From: Lolium rigidum | Taxonomy: Eukaryota; Streptophyta; Magnoliopsida; Poales; Poaceae | Assembly (NCBI RefSeq): GCF_022539505.1 | Contig: NC_061508.1 | Location: 32,358,256-32,422,255 of the forward strand | DNA length: 64,000 bases | Direction of reading: 5' to 3' | In this document: positions 22,271 to 34,868 of the stretch, piece by piece | Position numbering within the stretch: position 1 is the first letter of the stretch | Layout of the letters: the number at the start of each line of letters is the position of its first letter | Notes under the pieces: model-generated | Database searches by the model: none | What the model was told of the DNA's origin: nothing | The model's input: the letters and a program-made list of their open reading frames with translations, nothing else | Made by a program: the position numbers and the translations under genes

Positions 22271-22937
22271 TAGTGAGTATGAGCTCTACTCGTGCATCCA
22301 ACCACCAAAAACCAAAGTGCCAATTGTGTCCACCATACATACCTATATGTGGTATTTCACCGCCACTCCAAAGTGAATTGCTTGTGTGCTACCTTTAAAC
22401 CTTCAAAATTACCACATGTTTTGTATTTTGTTTTAGCTCATGAGGAAGTATTGAGTGCTTTATTGTCCTTTCATGACTTCATACCGTGACTAGCATGCAT
22501 AATGTGCGGGTCCATAATATTGCAAAAAGAGCAAGGCCACCGGGTGCCCATCCCAAATAAAATATAAAATTGACAAATAAACAAACACTACTCCGCACAT
22601 TACGTACCGGAGAGATCCTAAATAATGGTGTGCATTGGAGAACTACATGGGAGCCGCTCTTGAGGTCACTATAGTAAGGATGATAAATCACTTAATGCTA
22701 GTCGTTGACATAGACATGCATACCTCTCAAAATATATATTTTCAACACTTCTATTACATTCAAAATGAAAAGCTCTAGCACATGAGTAATCTTGCTTCCC
22801 TCTGCGTAGGGCCAATCTTTTATTTTATTTTATGTTGAGTCACCATCCTTTCTTTGAGCACCTTCTCGAAAGCATAGCTGTCATTCTTAGTGTAATGTTG
22901 CTTGTCCCGAAATAAGATTAATTGTGGTGTAACTGTG
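22270..22937 (+). mobile_element. Internal fragment of a non-autonomous Athila-type gypsy element
   Basis: This stretch is a diverged copy of the 3' internal region of the element at 28236-34868. Compare TTGTGTCCACCATACATACC here with TTGTGTCCACCATACCTACC near 32095, followed in both by a Cys/His-free non-coding stretch, CTCATGAGGAAGTAT and TTTTATGTTGAGTCA. No ORF is preserved. Confidence 0.7.
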
Positions 22938-23127
22938 TGATGACCCACAAGTATAGGGGATCACAACAGTCTTCGAGGGAAGTAAAACCCAATTTATTGA
23001 TTCGACACAAGGGGAGCCAAAGAATATTTGTAAGCCTTAACAGCGGAGTTGTCAATTCAGTTGCACTCGGAAATAGACTTGCTCGCAAGAGTTTATCGGT
23101 AAGCAACGAGTTTTATAGCGATAGCAT
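22938..23127 (-). mobile_element. Gypsy LTR end fragment, minus strand, cut by the assembly gap
   Basis: Begins TGATGACCCACAAGTATAGG, the reverse of the ...TGGGTCATCA LTR end, shared with the LTR at 25278-26769 for the first 22 bases and diverging after. It belongs to a related but different LTR family. The other side is lost in the N-run. Confidence 0.6.
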
Positions 23128-23227
23128 NNNNNNNNNNNNNNNNNNNNNNNNNNNNNNNNNNNNNNNNNNNNNNNNNNNNNNNNNNNNNNNNNNNNNNNNN
23201 NNNNNNNNNNNNNNNNNNNNNNNNNNN
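23128..23227. other. Assembly gap (100 N)
   Basis: Exactly 100 Ns, the conventional length for a gap of unknown size. It falls where the reverse transcriptase of the minus-strand gypsy element should lie. Confidence 0.99.
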
Positions 23228-25162
23228 ATCCCCTTCAAGTCATCAAGAGTGTAGCCAATAGCACCTCGGTGTTTCTTCAAGATTTCCAATAACCTTTCTT
23301 CTTCAAACTCGAAAGCTTAGAACTAATAATAACAGGATATATTTTCTTATCATCAATATGAGCATATTTAAGATTATCGTGCAATGGTTTTAAATCAAAG
23401 ACAGGATCTTCCTTTGGTGGTGGTGTTGTACCCAAATCTTCCACCGGTAAATCATGCTTAAGAATAGGTTGACGAAGGAAAATTTCATCAAGCTCATCTC
23501 TTTCTTCCCTGAAAACTTCACTCTCACTATTCTCCAAATGTTGCTGCAAAGGATTACTAGGAGCAAGAGCAATAGATGCACACTGTTCAACTTTAAAATC
23601 ACTATTAGGCGAATCAATTTTATAAGGAGTTTTAGTAAATTTAGAGAAGTTAAACTCATAAGATTCACCAGAGAAATTTAGTCAAAATTTTCTCTTTCTT
23701 GCAATCTATAATAGCTCCACAAGTATTTAGAAAAGGTCTACCAAAAATGATAGGACAATATTTACTAGCAACAGTAACCAAGTACCAAAAAGTCAGCCAG
23801 GATATTTAATCTTACCACATAAAACTTCCACATCTCGAATAATACCAATTGGAGAGATAGTTTCTCTATTAGCCACCGAATAACCACATCAATATCTTCA
23901 AGTTCACAAGAACCAATTTCGTGCATAATCTCCGTGTAAAGCTCATAAGGAATAGCACTAATACTTGCACCAATATCACATAAACCATAATAACAATGAT
24001 CACTAATTCTAACAGAGAGCATAGGAACACTAGCTTTCCTAGACTTATTAGGATGCGAATCAATATTAGAAGCATCTTCACAGAAAATAATATGACCATC
24101 TTCTACATTTTCAGTCACAAGATCTTTAACAATTGCAACAAGCAGGTTCAACTTTTATTTGTTCTTCGTGTTCTATAGGTTTCTTTTCACTTTTATGAAC
24201 CGCACTATTTATAACAGAGTACTCCTTCATTTTAGCAGTGGAAAGGAGTTTTTTCAATATAAGCTTCGTGAATAACATGATCAACAGCTTTCAACTACAA
24301 CACATTTATTTATAGATGAATCAATTTTATCTTTATACGGTTCATGATACTTATCAAAGTTCTTCTTAGGCAATTCATAATGAGAAGCAAAAGCTTTATA
24401 AAGATTTGCAAGCAACTTGAGAATCAAGACCATAAGTAGCACTCATATTACGAAATTTATCAAGCATCCATAAAAGCTTCAATGCATTTATAATCATAAA
24501 TTATACCCGATTCTCTATCCTTGTCATTCTCCCATCCTTCAGCATTTTCTTGGATCCGATTAAGAAGGTCCCTTTTAAACTCTTCCTTGTTGCTTGTAAA
24601 TGATCCGAACAAGAAGTATCCAGCAAGGTCTTGTCTTGAAAAGAAAGTCTTGCATAGAAATTATCAATAATAATATTACCATGAAGCTCATGAATGGGGC
24701 ATTTGAGCATTAAAGACTTCAATCTCCCCCACGCTTGGGCAATACTTTCTCCTTCATGAGGCCAAAAATTATATATGCGATTCCGATCTTTGTGAATCTC
24801 ACTTGGAGGATAGAACTTAGAATAAAACCGGGGCACAATATCATTCCATTCAAGAGAATCCCCATTATCCAAGAATTTATACCAATGCGCCGCTTACTGC
24901 ATAACGATACGTAGAATAGTTTCTTCCTCACTTCATCCATAGCAATACCTGCACACTTGAATAAACCGCATAATTCATGTAAGAACAAGAAATGATCTCC
25001 GTGGTGGACAGCTCCATCCCCCGTATAACGGTTACCCACTACACGTTCAATAATTTTCATAGGTATTTTGTATGGTATTTCTTCCTTACTCGGCGCCTCA
25101 TCCACTACCTTTGCAGTAGTAGTAGATTTCCCAAATAAACACTCAAGAGAAGATCTCTCCAT
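23228..25162 (-). pseudogene. Athila-type gypsy gag-protease polyprotein, broken
   Basis: Reading from 25162 downward: gag start MERSSLECLFGKS, then VVGNRYTGDGAVHHGDHFLF and LHELCGLFKCAGIAMDEVRK. After a frameshift, WNDIVPRFYSKFYPPSEIHK and HEGESIAQAWGRLKSLMLKC (24501-24872, the Retrotrans_gag core). A second break precedes the aspartic protease (23765-24151), with the active-site string CDIGASISAIPYELY, and the pre-RT linker (23277-23549). The frame ends just before the reverse transcriptase, at the N gap. Several frameshifts make it inactive. The gag and protease type is that of Triticeae Athila-clade families such as Sabrina. Confidence 0.83.
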
Positions 25163-25277
25163 AATGAGTTATAGCAAGAAAGCGTAAATAAAATCAGCAC
25201 AAACAAGAGAAATTTCCCTTACCAATTCCACTTACCAATAGCGCTTCACTCCCGGCAACGGCGCCGTAAAATAGTCT

Positions 25278-26769
25278 TGATGACCCACAAGTATAGGGGG
25301 TGTATCGTAGTATCTTCGATAAGTAAGAATGTCGATCCCAACGAGGAGCGAAGGTGTTGACAAGCAGCTTCGATGAAGGATTCATCGTAAATGCTCACGT
25401 ACAAGTATTCAGGGGTTTTGATCTAACAGATGAATAAAGTACGAGTAAGTAAAGTGCGAGAGTAATAATTGCAGCGAGTGTCCCAATCCTTTTTAGCACA
25501 AAGGACAAGCCGGTTTGTTTACTTATAATGACCAAACGTTCTCGAGGACACACGGGATTTTAGTCTAGTGCTTTCGCTACATACGGCTAATTAATCTTCA
25601 TTGTTTTGATAAGTGTTGTGTGGGTGAACCTATGCTAATGTACCGCCCTTCCTAGGACTAATACATACTTATGATCATACCCCTTGCAAGCATCCGCAAC
25701 TACAAGAAAGTAATTAAGATAAATCTAACCACAGCCTTAAACTCGAGATCCCGCGATCCCTCCCCGCATCGATATACCAACGGGGCTCAGGTTTCGTCAC
25801 TCCGGCAACCCCGCAATTGGCAAACGAGTACAAGATGCATTCCCTAGGCCCATAAAGGTGAAGTGTCGTGTAGTCGACGTTCACACGACACCACTAGAAG
25901 AATAACACCACAACTTAAATATCATAACATTGAATATTACTCAACCATACTTCACTACTAACATTTAGACTTCACCCATGTCCTCAAGAACTAAACGAAC
26001 TACTCACGAGACATCATATGGAACATGATCAGAGGTGATATGATAATGAATAACAATCTGAACATAAACCTTGGTTCAACGGTTTCACTCAATAGCATCA
26101 ATAACAAGTAGAAATCAACCCCTATCAAACAATCAAGATCAAACCCAAATTGTTACAGCGGTGACGAGGTGCAGCGGTGGAGACGGCGGTGATGATGATG
26201 AAGATGATGGTGATGGTGATGGAGATGATGTCCAGCTCGATGACGGTGACGATGGCGTCGATTTCCCCTCCGGGAGGGAATTTCCCCGGCAGATCTCAGC
26301 CTGCCGGAGAGCTCTTTTCTCTCTGGTGTTCTCCGCCCCGCAGAGGCGGCTGTGTCTCTTCGCGACGTACCTCTGGAGCTTAGGTTTTCGGGGCGAAGGC
26401 ATACGCGAAGAAAAGGAGGCGAGAGGGGCTGTGGGCCCCCCTCCTCACAGGGCGGCGCGGCCAGGGCAGGGCCCGCGCCGGCCTGTGAGGGGGCCCATGG
26501 TGGCCCTCCTCGCCTCCCCTTCCGGCTCCCTTCGTCATCTGGAAAAATAGGATTTTTCGTGTAATTCCCGTCAATTGTTGATCTTCCGAAATATTGCGTT
26601 CTGACGATGCTTTTTTCCAGCAGAATCCTGGCTCCGGTGCGCGATCCTCCAATAATCATGAAACATGCAAAATAGATTAAATAACATAAGTATTATCTCC
26701 AAATATGAAATATATCAATGAATAACAGCAAATTATGATATAAAATAGTGATGCAATTTGGATGTATCA
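25278..26769 (-). mobile_element. 5' LTR of the minus-strand Athila-type element
   Basis: On the minus strand the LTR starts TGATACATCCAAATTGCATC at 26769 and ends ...TGGGTCATCA at 25278 (1492 bp, TG...CA). It is followed by AGACTATTTTACGGCGCCGT and TGCCGGGA, the primer-binding-type sequence of this clade. A (GAT)n-like stretch at 26180-26235 lies inside it. The element is inserted into a Tat-lineage gag-protease frame that resumes at 26770. Confidence 0.82.
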
Positions 26770-27343
26770 GTACTCTCTTGGCAAAGTTTACCTGAACGTC
26801 GTCTTTGGCAAATCCGACAACTTCAGGAAGGAAAAGATCGAGTTTGAAGTCGTGAACTGGGAGTCACAGTATCACGCTATACTCGGGAGGCCAGCTTATG
26901 CCAAGTTCATGGCTGTACCGTACTACGCATACCTCAAGCTGAAAATGCCTGGGAGCAATGGGACTAACATTACAGTCTTTGGAAGTTTCTCACGCTCGGA
27001 CAATTGTGATCGAGACTTTCAGAGGATTGCTGCAAAGTTTGGACTGCGGCAGGAAATTACTGACCTCCCTTCGAAGTCATTATCACGCGATACTAAAGAA
27101 GAAGAACGCGTCAGAGGAGCAAAGAAGAAGCCAGCTGACCTCGCCCTTGAAGCTTCGGTAGCACAAACTTCTGCAGATAAAGCTTCGGCAGCAAAAGCTT
27201 CGGCAGCTGATGACGCAGAAGACTTAGGAGACGGCAAGACACTAGCAACCATCGTCCAGGCTCCTGGTGAAATCAACAACGCTTCGGTAAACACTAACAT
27301 GGTGACCAAGCCAGAAGATGAGAAGAACCCCTTCATTGCTTAA
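26770..27343 (+). pseudogene. C-terminal gag-protease fragment of a Tat-lineage gypsy element
   Basis: The frame continues directly from the inserted LTR at 26769 and reads YSLGKVYLNVVFGKSDNFRK, then EVVNWESQYHAILGRPAYAK and FSRSDNCDRDFQRIAAKFG before an Ala/Lys-rich tail and a stop at 27343. These blocks are the C-terminal half of the retropepsin region in grass Tat-type gypsy elements. The catalytic Asp part and gag lie on the far side of the insertion and are not seen. No RT or integrase follows, so the parent element is non-autonomous or pol-deleted. Confidence 0.78.
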
Positions 27344-28032
27344 GCAATTTACTAGCGTTTAGTTTTTCCCCTTTACTTTCAGCAAGGCCCCTCGTTTTTC
27401 GCCCTCTAGCCTCGTGTTTACTTTGTTAATGATAATTTAATCCCTTGACAAGCATTGCAGTGATTCGGAGCATCTAAAACCGCACCATCGTAAACCTTGC
27501 CTACGCCTTTCGGTGAGCAACGGTGCAATGTAATATGCGGCAAACGACCGTGCTCCGAAAAATCCTCTACGAGTGCTAAAAGGATGCAAAATAAACAAGG
27601 ACACCAACCTTTTCCTTTGCTATAGATGCCTCTACGAGTGCTGAAAATAGCAAGAGTTTGAAAATACACATAATACAACCCACGTTCGATATTTACTTAT
27701 GGAAATATCAAAGAACAACGGGCTCCTCGGCAAAATCATTGCACCCGAAACATTCGGGAGTGACTGTCGACACATACATCGGTTGAAAGCAAAGTTGCGC
27801 ATACAACAGGTGTAGCAAAACCTGCAACACGAGCTGATCACTCAAATGATTTGCTGACCAACGAATACGCATACGGGCAATTAAGATTTGCCCCTTCAAA
27901 ACTTGCTAACGGCATCAACACGGTAAAAATGCATATACATGTATCTACCGAACAAAAGGGCTCGATTACACAATCCAAGCACCAGGATGAAGTAGCCAAA
28001 ATACCTATGTACAAGACAAACTTAACTCTGAA
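27344..28032. other. Tat element spacer between gag-protease and the antisense ORF
   Basis: Non-coding by eye. It sits between the stop of the plus-strand protease frame and the stop of the minus-strand ORF, so the two frames converge here. Confidence 0.5.
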
Positions 28033-28235
28033 TTACCCTTGCAGAATGTCTTTCTCTTCAGGTACCTTTGAGTCCTTTTCTAACCTATCGACAATTACAT
28101 TGGACGGCAGTACAACCTTCGGATATAGAAATTCCAAATCACCTGTTGCATTGGCAATGGATAGCAAGTCTGCCAAAGGATACCGTGCAAGGACAAGGGC
28201 AAGCGTAAACCTAGCTCCCGCAAACACCTGGGCAC
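28033..28235 (-). pseudogene. Tat antisense ORF, last piece (downstream of the 28.2-34.9 kb insertion)
   Basis: Reads QVFAGARFTLALVLARYPLA and continues ...EFLYPKVVLPSNVIVDRLEK to a stop at 28033. If the inserted LTR element and one copy of its 5-bp duplication (GGCAC) are removed, this frame follows directly from NLVRA at 34869-34883, so both pieces are one exon of the same ORF. Confidence 0.82.
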
Positions 28236-29870
28236 TGATACGTCTCCGACGTATCGATAATTTCTTATGTTCCATGCCACATTATTAATGATATCTACAT
28301 GTTTTATGCACACTTTATGTCATATTCGTGCATTTTCTGGAACTAACCTATTAACAAGATGCCGAAGTGTCGGTTCTCGTTTTCTCGCTGTTTTGGTTTC
28401 GAAATCCTAGTAAAGAAATATTCTCGAATTGGACGAAATCAACGCCCGTGTTCCTATTTTGCCCGAAGCATCCGAACACCCGAGAGCCGCAGAGAGGGGG
28501 CACAGGCCCACCAGACCATAGGCCGGCGCGGCCTGGGGGTGGCCCGCGCCCCCCTATGGTGTCGTCGCCCCGTTGACCTTCTGACGCCGCCTCTTCGCCT
28601 ATATAAAGGTCCCAGACCTAAAACCTCGATACGGAAAAGCCACGGTACGAGAAACCTTCCAGAGCCGCCGCCATCGCGAAGCCAAGATCTGGGGGACAGG
28701 AGTCTCTGTTCCGGCATGCCGCCGGACGGGGAAGTGCCCCCGGAAGGCTCCTCCATCGACACCACCGCCATCTTCATCAACGCTGCTTGTCTCCCATGAG
28801 GAGGGAGTAGTTCTCCATCGAGGCTCGGGGCTGTACCGGTAGCTATGTGGTTCATCTCTCTCCTATGTACTTCAATACAATAATCTCATGAGCTGCCTTA
28901 CATGATTGAGATTCATATGATGATGCTTGTAATCTAGATGTCATTATGCTAGTCAAGTGGGTTTTACTTATGTGATCTCCGGAGACTCCTTGTCCCACGT
29001 GTGTAAAGGTGACGAGTGTGTGCACCGTGTGGGTCTCTTAGGCTATATTTCACGAATACTTATTCACCGTTATGAATGGCGTAGTGAAGTGCTTATTTAT
29101 ATCTCTTTATGATTGCAATGTGTTTTGTATCACAATTTATCTATGTGCTACTCTAGTGATGTTATTAAAGTAGTTTATTCCTCCTGCACGGTGTAATGGT
29201 GACAGTGTGTGCATCCATGTTAGTACTTGGCGTATACTATGATCATGATCTCTTGAAGATTGTGAAGTTAACTATTGCTATGATAGTATTGATGTGATCT
29301 ATTCCTCCTACATAGTGTGAAGGTGACAGTGTGCATGCTGTGTTAGTACTTGGTTCAGTCGTGTTGATCTTTCATGCACTCTAAGGTTATTTAAATATGA
29401 ACATTGAATTGTGGAGCTTGTTAACTCCGGCATTGAGGGTTCGTGTAATCCTACGCAATGTGTTCATCATCCAACAAGAGAGTGTAGAGTATGCATTTAT
29501 CTATTCTGTTATGTGATCAAAGTTGAGAGTGTCCACTAGTGAAAGTCTAATCCCTAGGCCTTGTTCCTAAATACTGCTATCGCTGCTTGTTTACTATTTT
29601 ACTGCGTTGCTACTGCTTATATATATTCATACCACATGTATTTCACTATCTCTTCGCCGAACTAGTGCACCTATTAGGTGTGTTGGGGACACAAGAGACT
29701 TCTTGCTTTGTGGTTGCAGGGTTGCATGAGAGGGATATCTTTGACCTCTTCCTCCCCGAGTTCGATAAACCTTGGGTGATCCACTTAAGGGAAACTTGCT
29801 GCTGTTCTACAAACCTCTGCTCTTGGAGGCCCAACACTGTCTACAAGAATAGAAGCACCCGTAGACATCA
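28236..29870 (+). repeat. 5' LTR of element A
   Basis: 1635 bp, TG...CA. A CG-rich promoter/leader segment lies at about 28440-28800 with TATATAAAGG at 28602, a plausible TATA box for element transcription. Confidence 0.9.
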
Positions 29871-30030
29871 AGCTATTTTCCGGCGCCGTTGCCGGGGAGG
29901 AAAGGTAAAAGGTACTCACACTCCGGATCTCGGCTACTAAGCTATTTTCGCCGTTGTAAGTACTCGAAGCTATTTCCTTTAGATCCCGCAATTGCATCTT
30001 TTTGTTTCTTGTTTACACTAGTTTGGCATA

Positions 30031-30778
30031 ATGGACGACAATGAGCTTCTTATTCTATTTCCCGATTTAAGACATGGATGGTTTGATGCGAAAATTAAAA
30101 AACCTATGGAATCTTATTTGCATGCCTGGTAGTAATATTAGTATGAACGCTTTGAACACCATGGTTGCTAATGATATGGAAAATTCTAAGCTTGGGGAAG
30201 CTGGCTTTGATGAGCATGATATTTTTAGTCCCCCAAGCATTGAGGAGAAAATTTACTTTGATGATACTTTGCCTCCTATTTATGATGATTATAATGATAG
30301 TAGTCTTTTAGTACCGCCTGTTATGGAGGATAAATTTCATTATGATCACAATATGCCTCTTATATTTGATGATGAAAATAATAATGATAGCTACTTTGTT
30401 GAATTTGCTCCCACTATTACTAATAAAATTGATTATGCTTATGTGGAGAGTAATAATTTTATGCATGAGACTCATGATAAGAATGCTTTATGTGATAGTT
30501 ATATTGTTGAGTTTGCTCATGTTGCTACTGAAAGTTATTATGAGAGAGGAAAATATGGTTGTAGAAATTTTCATGTTACTAAAACACCTCTCTATATGCT
30601 GAAATTTTTGAAGCTACACTTGTTTTATCTTCCTATGCTTGTTACTTTGCTCTTCATGAACTTGTTTATTTACAAGATTCCTATGCATAGGAAGCATGTT
30701 AGACTTAAATGTGTTTTGAATTTGCTTCTTGATGCTCTCTTTTGCTTCAAAGACTATTTCTTGCGAGTGCATCATTAA
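30031..30778 (+). CDS. Acidic ORF of element A with C-terminal hydrophobic segments (early frameshift)
   Basis: The ORF seen from 30074 has 234 codons. Its start is in a different frame from the better candidate start at 30031 (MDDNELLILFPDLRHGW), which meets a stop near 30130; a frameshift there probably separates them. From about residue 20 the frame reads NALNTMVANDMENSKLG, FDEHDIFSPPSIEEK, repeated acidic IFDDENNNDSYFVEFAP-like units, then hydrophobic FYLPMLVTLLFMNLFIY and VLNLLLDALFCFKDYF. The hydrophobic stretches could be membrane segments. I recognise it only as a frequent ORF of non-autonomous Triticeae gypsy elements, of unknown function. Confidence 0.5.
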
Positions 30779-33232
30779 AACTGCTGAGCCCATCTTAATG
30801 GCTATAAAGAAAGAACTTCTTGGGAGATAACCCATGTGTTTATTTTGCTACAGTACTTTGTTTTATATTTGTGTCTTGGAAGTTGTTTACTACCGTAGCA
30901 ACCTCTCCTTATCTTAGTTTTGTGTTTTGTTGTGCCAAGTAAAGTCTTTGATAGTAAGGTTCATACTAGATTTGGATTATCTGCGCAGTTTCAGATTTCT
31001 TTGCTGTCACGAATTTCTACCTGCCTCCCTGTAGGTAGCTCAGAAAATTAAGCCAATTTACGTGCGTGATCCTCAGATATGTACGCAACTTTCATTCAAT
31101 TTGGGCATTTTCATTTGAGAAAGTTTGGTGCCTCACTAAAATCCATCTTTACGGACTGTTCTGTTTTGACAGATTCTGCCTTTTATTTCGCATTGCCTCT
31201 TTTGCTATGTTGGATGAATTTCTTTGATCCATTAATGTCCAGTAGCTTTATGCAATGTCCAGAAGTGTTAAGAATGATTGTGTCACCTCTGAACATGTTA
31301 ATTTTTATTGTACACTAACCCTCTAATGAGTTGTTTCGAGTTTGGTGTGGAGGAAGTTTTCAAGGGTCAAGAGAGGAGGATGATATACTATGATCAAGAA
31401 GAGTGAAAGCTCTAAGCTTGGGGATGCCCCCGTGGCTCATCCCTGCATATTTCAAGAATACTCAAGCGTCTAAGCTTGGGGATGCCCAAGGCATCCCCTT
31501 CTTCATCGACAACTTATCAGGTTCCTTCTCTTGAAACTATATTTTTATTCGGCCACATCTTATGTACTTTACTTGGAGCGTCTGTGTGCTTTTGTTTTTG
31601 TTTTTGTTTGAATAAATGATTGTGTGGGAGAGAGACACGCTCCGCTGGTTCATATGAACACATGTGTTCTTAGCTTTTAGTATTCATGGCGAAGGTTGAA
31701 TCTTCTTCGTTAAATTGTTATATGGTTGGAATCGGGAAACGCTACATGTAGTAACTCTAAAATGTCTTGAATAATTTGATACTTGGCAATTGTTGTGCTC
31801 ATGTTTAAGCTCTTGCATCATATACTTTGCACCTATTAATGAAGAAATACATAGAGCTTGCTAAAATTTGGTTTGCATAATTGGTCTCTCTAAAGTCTAG
31901 ATAATTTCTACTATTGGTTTGAACAACAAGGAAGACGGTGTAGAGTCTTATAATGTTTACAATATGTCTTTTATGTGAGTTTTGCTGCACCGGTTCATCC
32001 TTGTGTTTGTTTCAAATAACCTTGCTAGCCTAAGCCTTGTATCGAGAGGGAACACTTCTCATGCATCCAAAATCCTTGAGCCAACCACTATGCCATTTGT
32101 GTCCACCATACCTACCTACTACATGGTATTTCTCCGCCATTCCAAAGTAAATTGCTTGAGTGCTACCTTTATATAATTCAAAATTTATCACCTCTTATTT
32201 GTGTCAATGTTTTATAGCTCATGAGGAAGTATGTGGTGTTTTATCTTTCGATCTTGTCATTTACTTTTGACGAGACTTTCACAATGGACTAGTGGCACAT
32301 CCGCTTATCCAATAATTTTGCAAAAAGAGCCGGCAATGGGGTTCCCAGCCCCGATTAATTAACTTGCATTAATAATTCTCTTCACATGTTTTGCTCGATT
32401 CATTAGTAAGCAACTTAATTTTGCAAATAGACACTCCTTCATGGTATGTGATTGTTGGAAGGCACCCGAGGATTCGGTTAGCCATGGCTTGTGTAAGAAA
32501 AAGGTTGGGAGGAGTGTCATCCATAAATAAAGAAAAACTAAACTAAAGTACATGTGTAAACAAAAGAGAAGAGGGATGATCTACCTTGCTGGTAGAGATA
32601 ACGTCCTTCATGGGAGCCGCTCTTGAAAGTCCGGTTGATGAGGTAGTTAGAGTGCCCACTACCATTCGTTGACAACAACAAACACCTCTCAAAATTTTAC
32701 TTTTATGCTCTCTTTATGTTTTCAAAACCAAAGCTCTAGCACAAATATAGCAATCGATGCTTTCCTCTTTGAAGGACCTTTCTTTTTATGTTGAGTCAGT
32801 TCACCTATCTCTCTTCACCTCAAGAAGCAAACACTTGTGGGAACTGTGCATTGATTCTTACATACTTGCTTATTGCACTTGTTATATTGCTTTGCATTGA
32901 CAACTATCCATGAGATATACATGTTACAAGTTGAAAGCAACCGCTGAAACTTAATCTTCCATTGTGTTGCTTCAATGCCTTTTACTATGAATTTATTGCT
33001 TTATGAGTTAACTCTTATGCAAGACTTATTGATGCTTGTCTTGAAGTGCTATTCATGAAAAGTCTTTGCTTTATGATTCAGTTGTTTACTCATGTCATTA
33101 CCATTGTTTTGATCGCTGCATTCATTACATATATTTACAATATGATCAAGTTTATGATGGCATGTCACTCCAGAAATTATCTTTGTTATCGTTTACCTGC
33201 TCGGGACGAGCGAGAACTAAGCTTGGGGATGC

Positions 33233-34868
33233 CGATACGTCTCCGACGTATCGATAATTTCTTATGTTCCATGCCACATTATTGATGATATCTACATGTT
33301 TTATGCACACTTTATGTCATATTCGTGCATTTTCCGGAACTAACCTATTAATAAGATGCCGAAGTGCCGGTTCTCGTTTTCTCGCTGTTTTTGGTTTCGA
33401 AATCCTAGTAAAGAAATATTCTCGGAATTGGACGAAATCAACGCCCGGGTTCCTATTTTGCCCGGAAGCATCCGGAACACCCGAGAGCCGCCGGAGAGGG
33501 GGCACGAGCCCACCGGACCATAGGCCGGCGCGGCCCGGGGTGGCCGCGCCCCCTATGGTGTCGTCGCCCCGTTGACCTTCGACGCCGCCTCTTCGCCTAT
33601 ATAAAGGTCCCGGACCTAAAACCTCGATACGGAAAAGCCACGGTACGAGAAACCTTCCGGAGCTGCCGCCATCGCGAAGCCAAGATCCGGGGACAGGAGT
33701 CTCTGTTCCGGCACGCCGCCGGGACGGGGAAGTGCCCCGGAAGGCTCCTCCATCGACACCACCGCCATCTTCATCAACGCTGCTGTCTCCCATGAGGAGG
33801 GAGTAGTTCTCCATCGAGGCTCGGGGCTGTACCGGTAGCTATGTGGTTCATCTCTCTCCTATGTACTTCAATACAATAATCTCATGAGCTGCCTTACATG
33901 ATTGAGATTCATATGATGATGCTTGTAATCTAGATGTCATTATGCTAGTCAAGTGGGTTTTACTTATGTGATCTCCGGAGACTCCTTGTCCCACGTGTGT
34001 AAAGGTGACGAGTGTGTGCACCGTGTGGGTCTCTTAGGCTATATTTCACGGAATACTTATTCACTGTTATGAATGGCGTAGTGAAGTGCTTATTTATATC
34101 TCTTTATGATTGCAATGTGTTTTGTATCACAATTTATCTATGTGCTACTCTAGTGATGTTATTAAAGTAGTTTATTCCTCCTGCACGGTGTAATGGTGAC
34201 AGTGTGTGCATCCGTGTTAGTACTTGGCGTATGCTATGATCATGATCTCTTGAAGATTGTGAAGTTAACTATTGCTATGATAGTATTGATGTGATCTATT
34301 CCTCCTACATAGTGTGAAGGTGACAGTGTGCATGCTTGTGTTAGTACTTGGTTCGGTCGTGTTGATCTTTCATGCACTCTAAGGTTATTTAAATATGAAC
34401 ATTGAATTGTGGAGCTTGTTAACTCCGGCATTGAGGGTTCGTGTAATCCTACGCAATGTGTTCATCATCCAACAAGAGAGTGTAGAGTATACATTTATCT
34501 ATTCTGTTATGTGATCAAAGTTGAGAGTGTCCACTAGTGAAAGTCTAATCCCTAGGCCTTGTTCCTAAATACTGCTATCGCTGCTTGTTTACTGTTTTAC
34601 TGCGTTGCTACTGCTTATATATATTCATACCACCTGTATTTCACTATCTCTTCGCCGAACTAGTGCACCTATTAGGTGTGTTGGGGACACAAGAGACTTC
34701 TTGCTTTGTGGTTGCAGGGTTGCATGAGAGGGATATCTTTGACCTCTTCCTCCCTGAGTTCGATAAACCTTGGGTGATCCACTTAAGGGAAACTTGCTGC
34801 TGTTCTACAAACCTCTGCTCTTGGAGGCCCAACACTGTCTACAAGAATAGAAGCACCCGTAGACATCA
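33233..34868 (+). repeat. 3' LTR of element A
   Basis: 1636 bp, a near copy of 28236-29870. Most differences cluster in the CG-rich 33420-33790 segment. TATATAAAGG is at 33599. Confidence 0.9.

Noticed and set aside
26139..26659. Overlapping frames with His/Asp/Ser-rich repeats
   Set aside because: Translations of a (GAT)n-like simple repeat and CG-rich leader inside a gypsy LTR.
28359..28855. Frames with repeated RRPMVW/GAPRA phrases in 28.3-28.9, 33.3-33.8, 37.7-38.1 and 42.8-43.3 kb
   Set aside because: All are the same CG-rich LTR leader read in different frames, not coding sequence.
31079..31318. 79-aa ORF (MYATF...) conserved in element A and, inverted, in element B (40317-40556)
   Set aside because: Of seven base differences, six change the amino acid and one is silent. 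That is not the pattern of protein constraint, so I treat it as conserved element DNA and not a gene.
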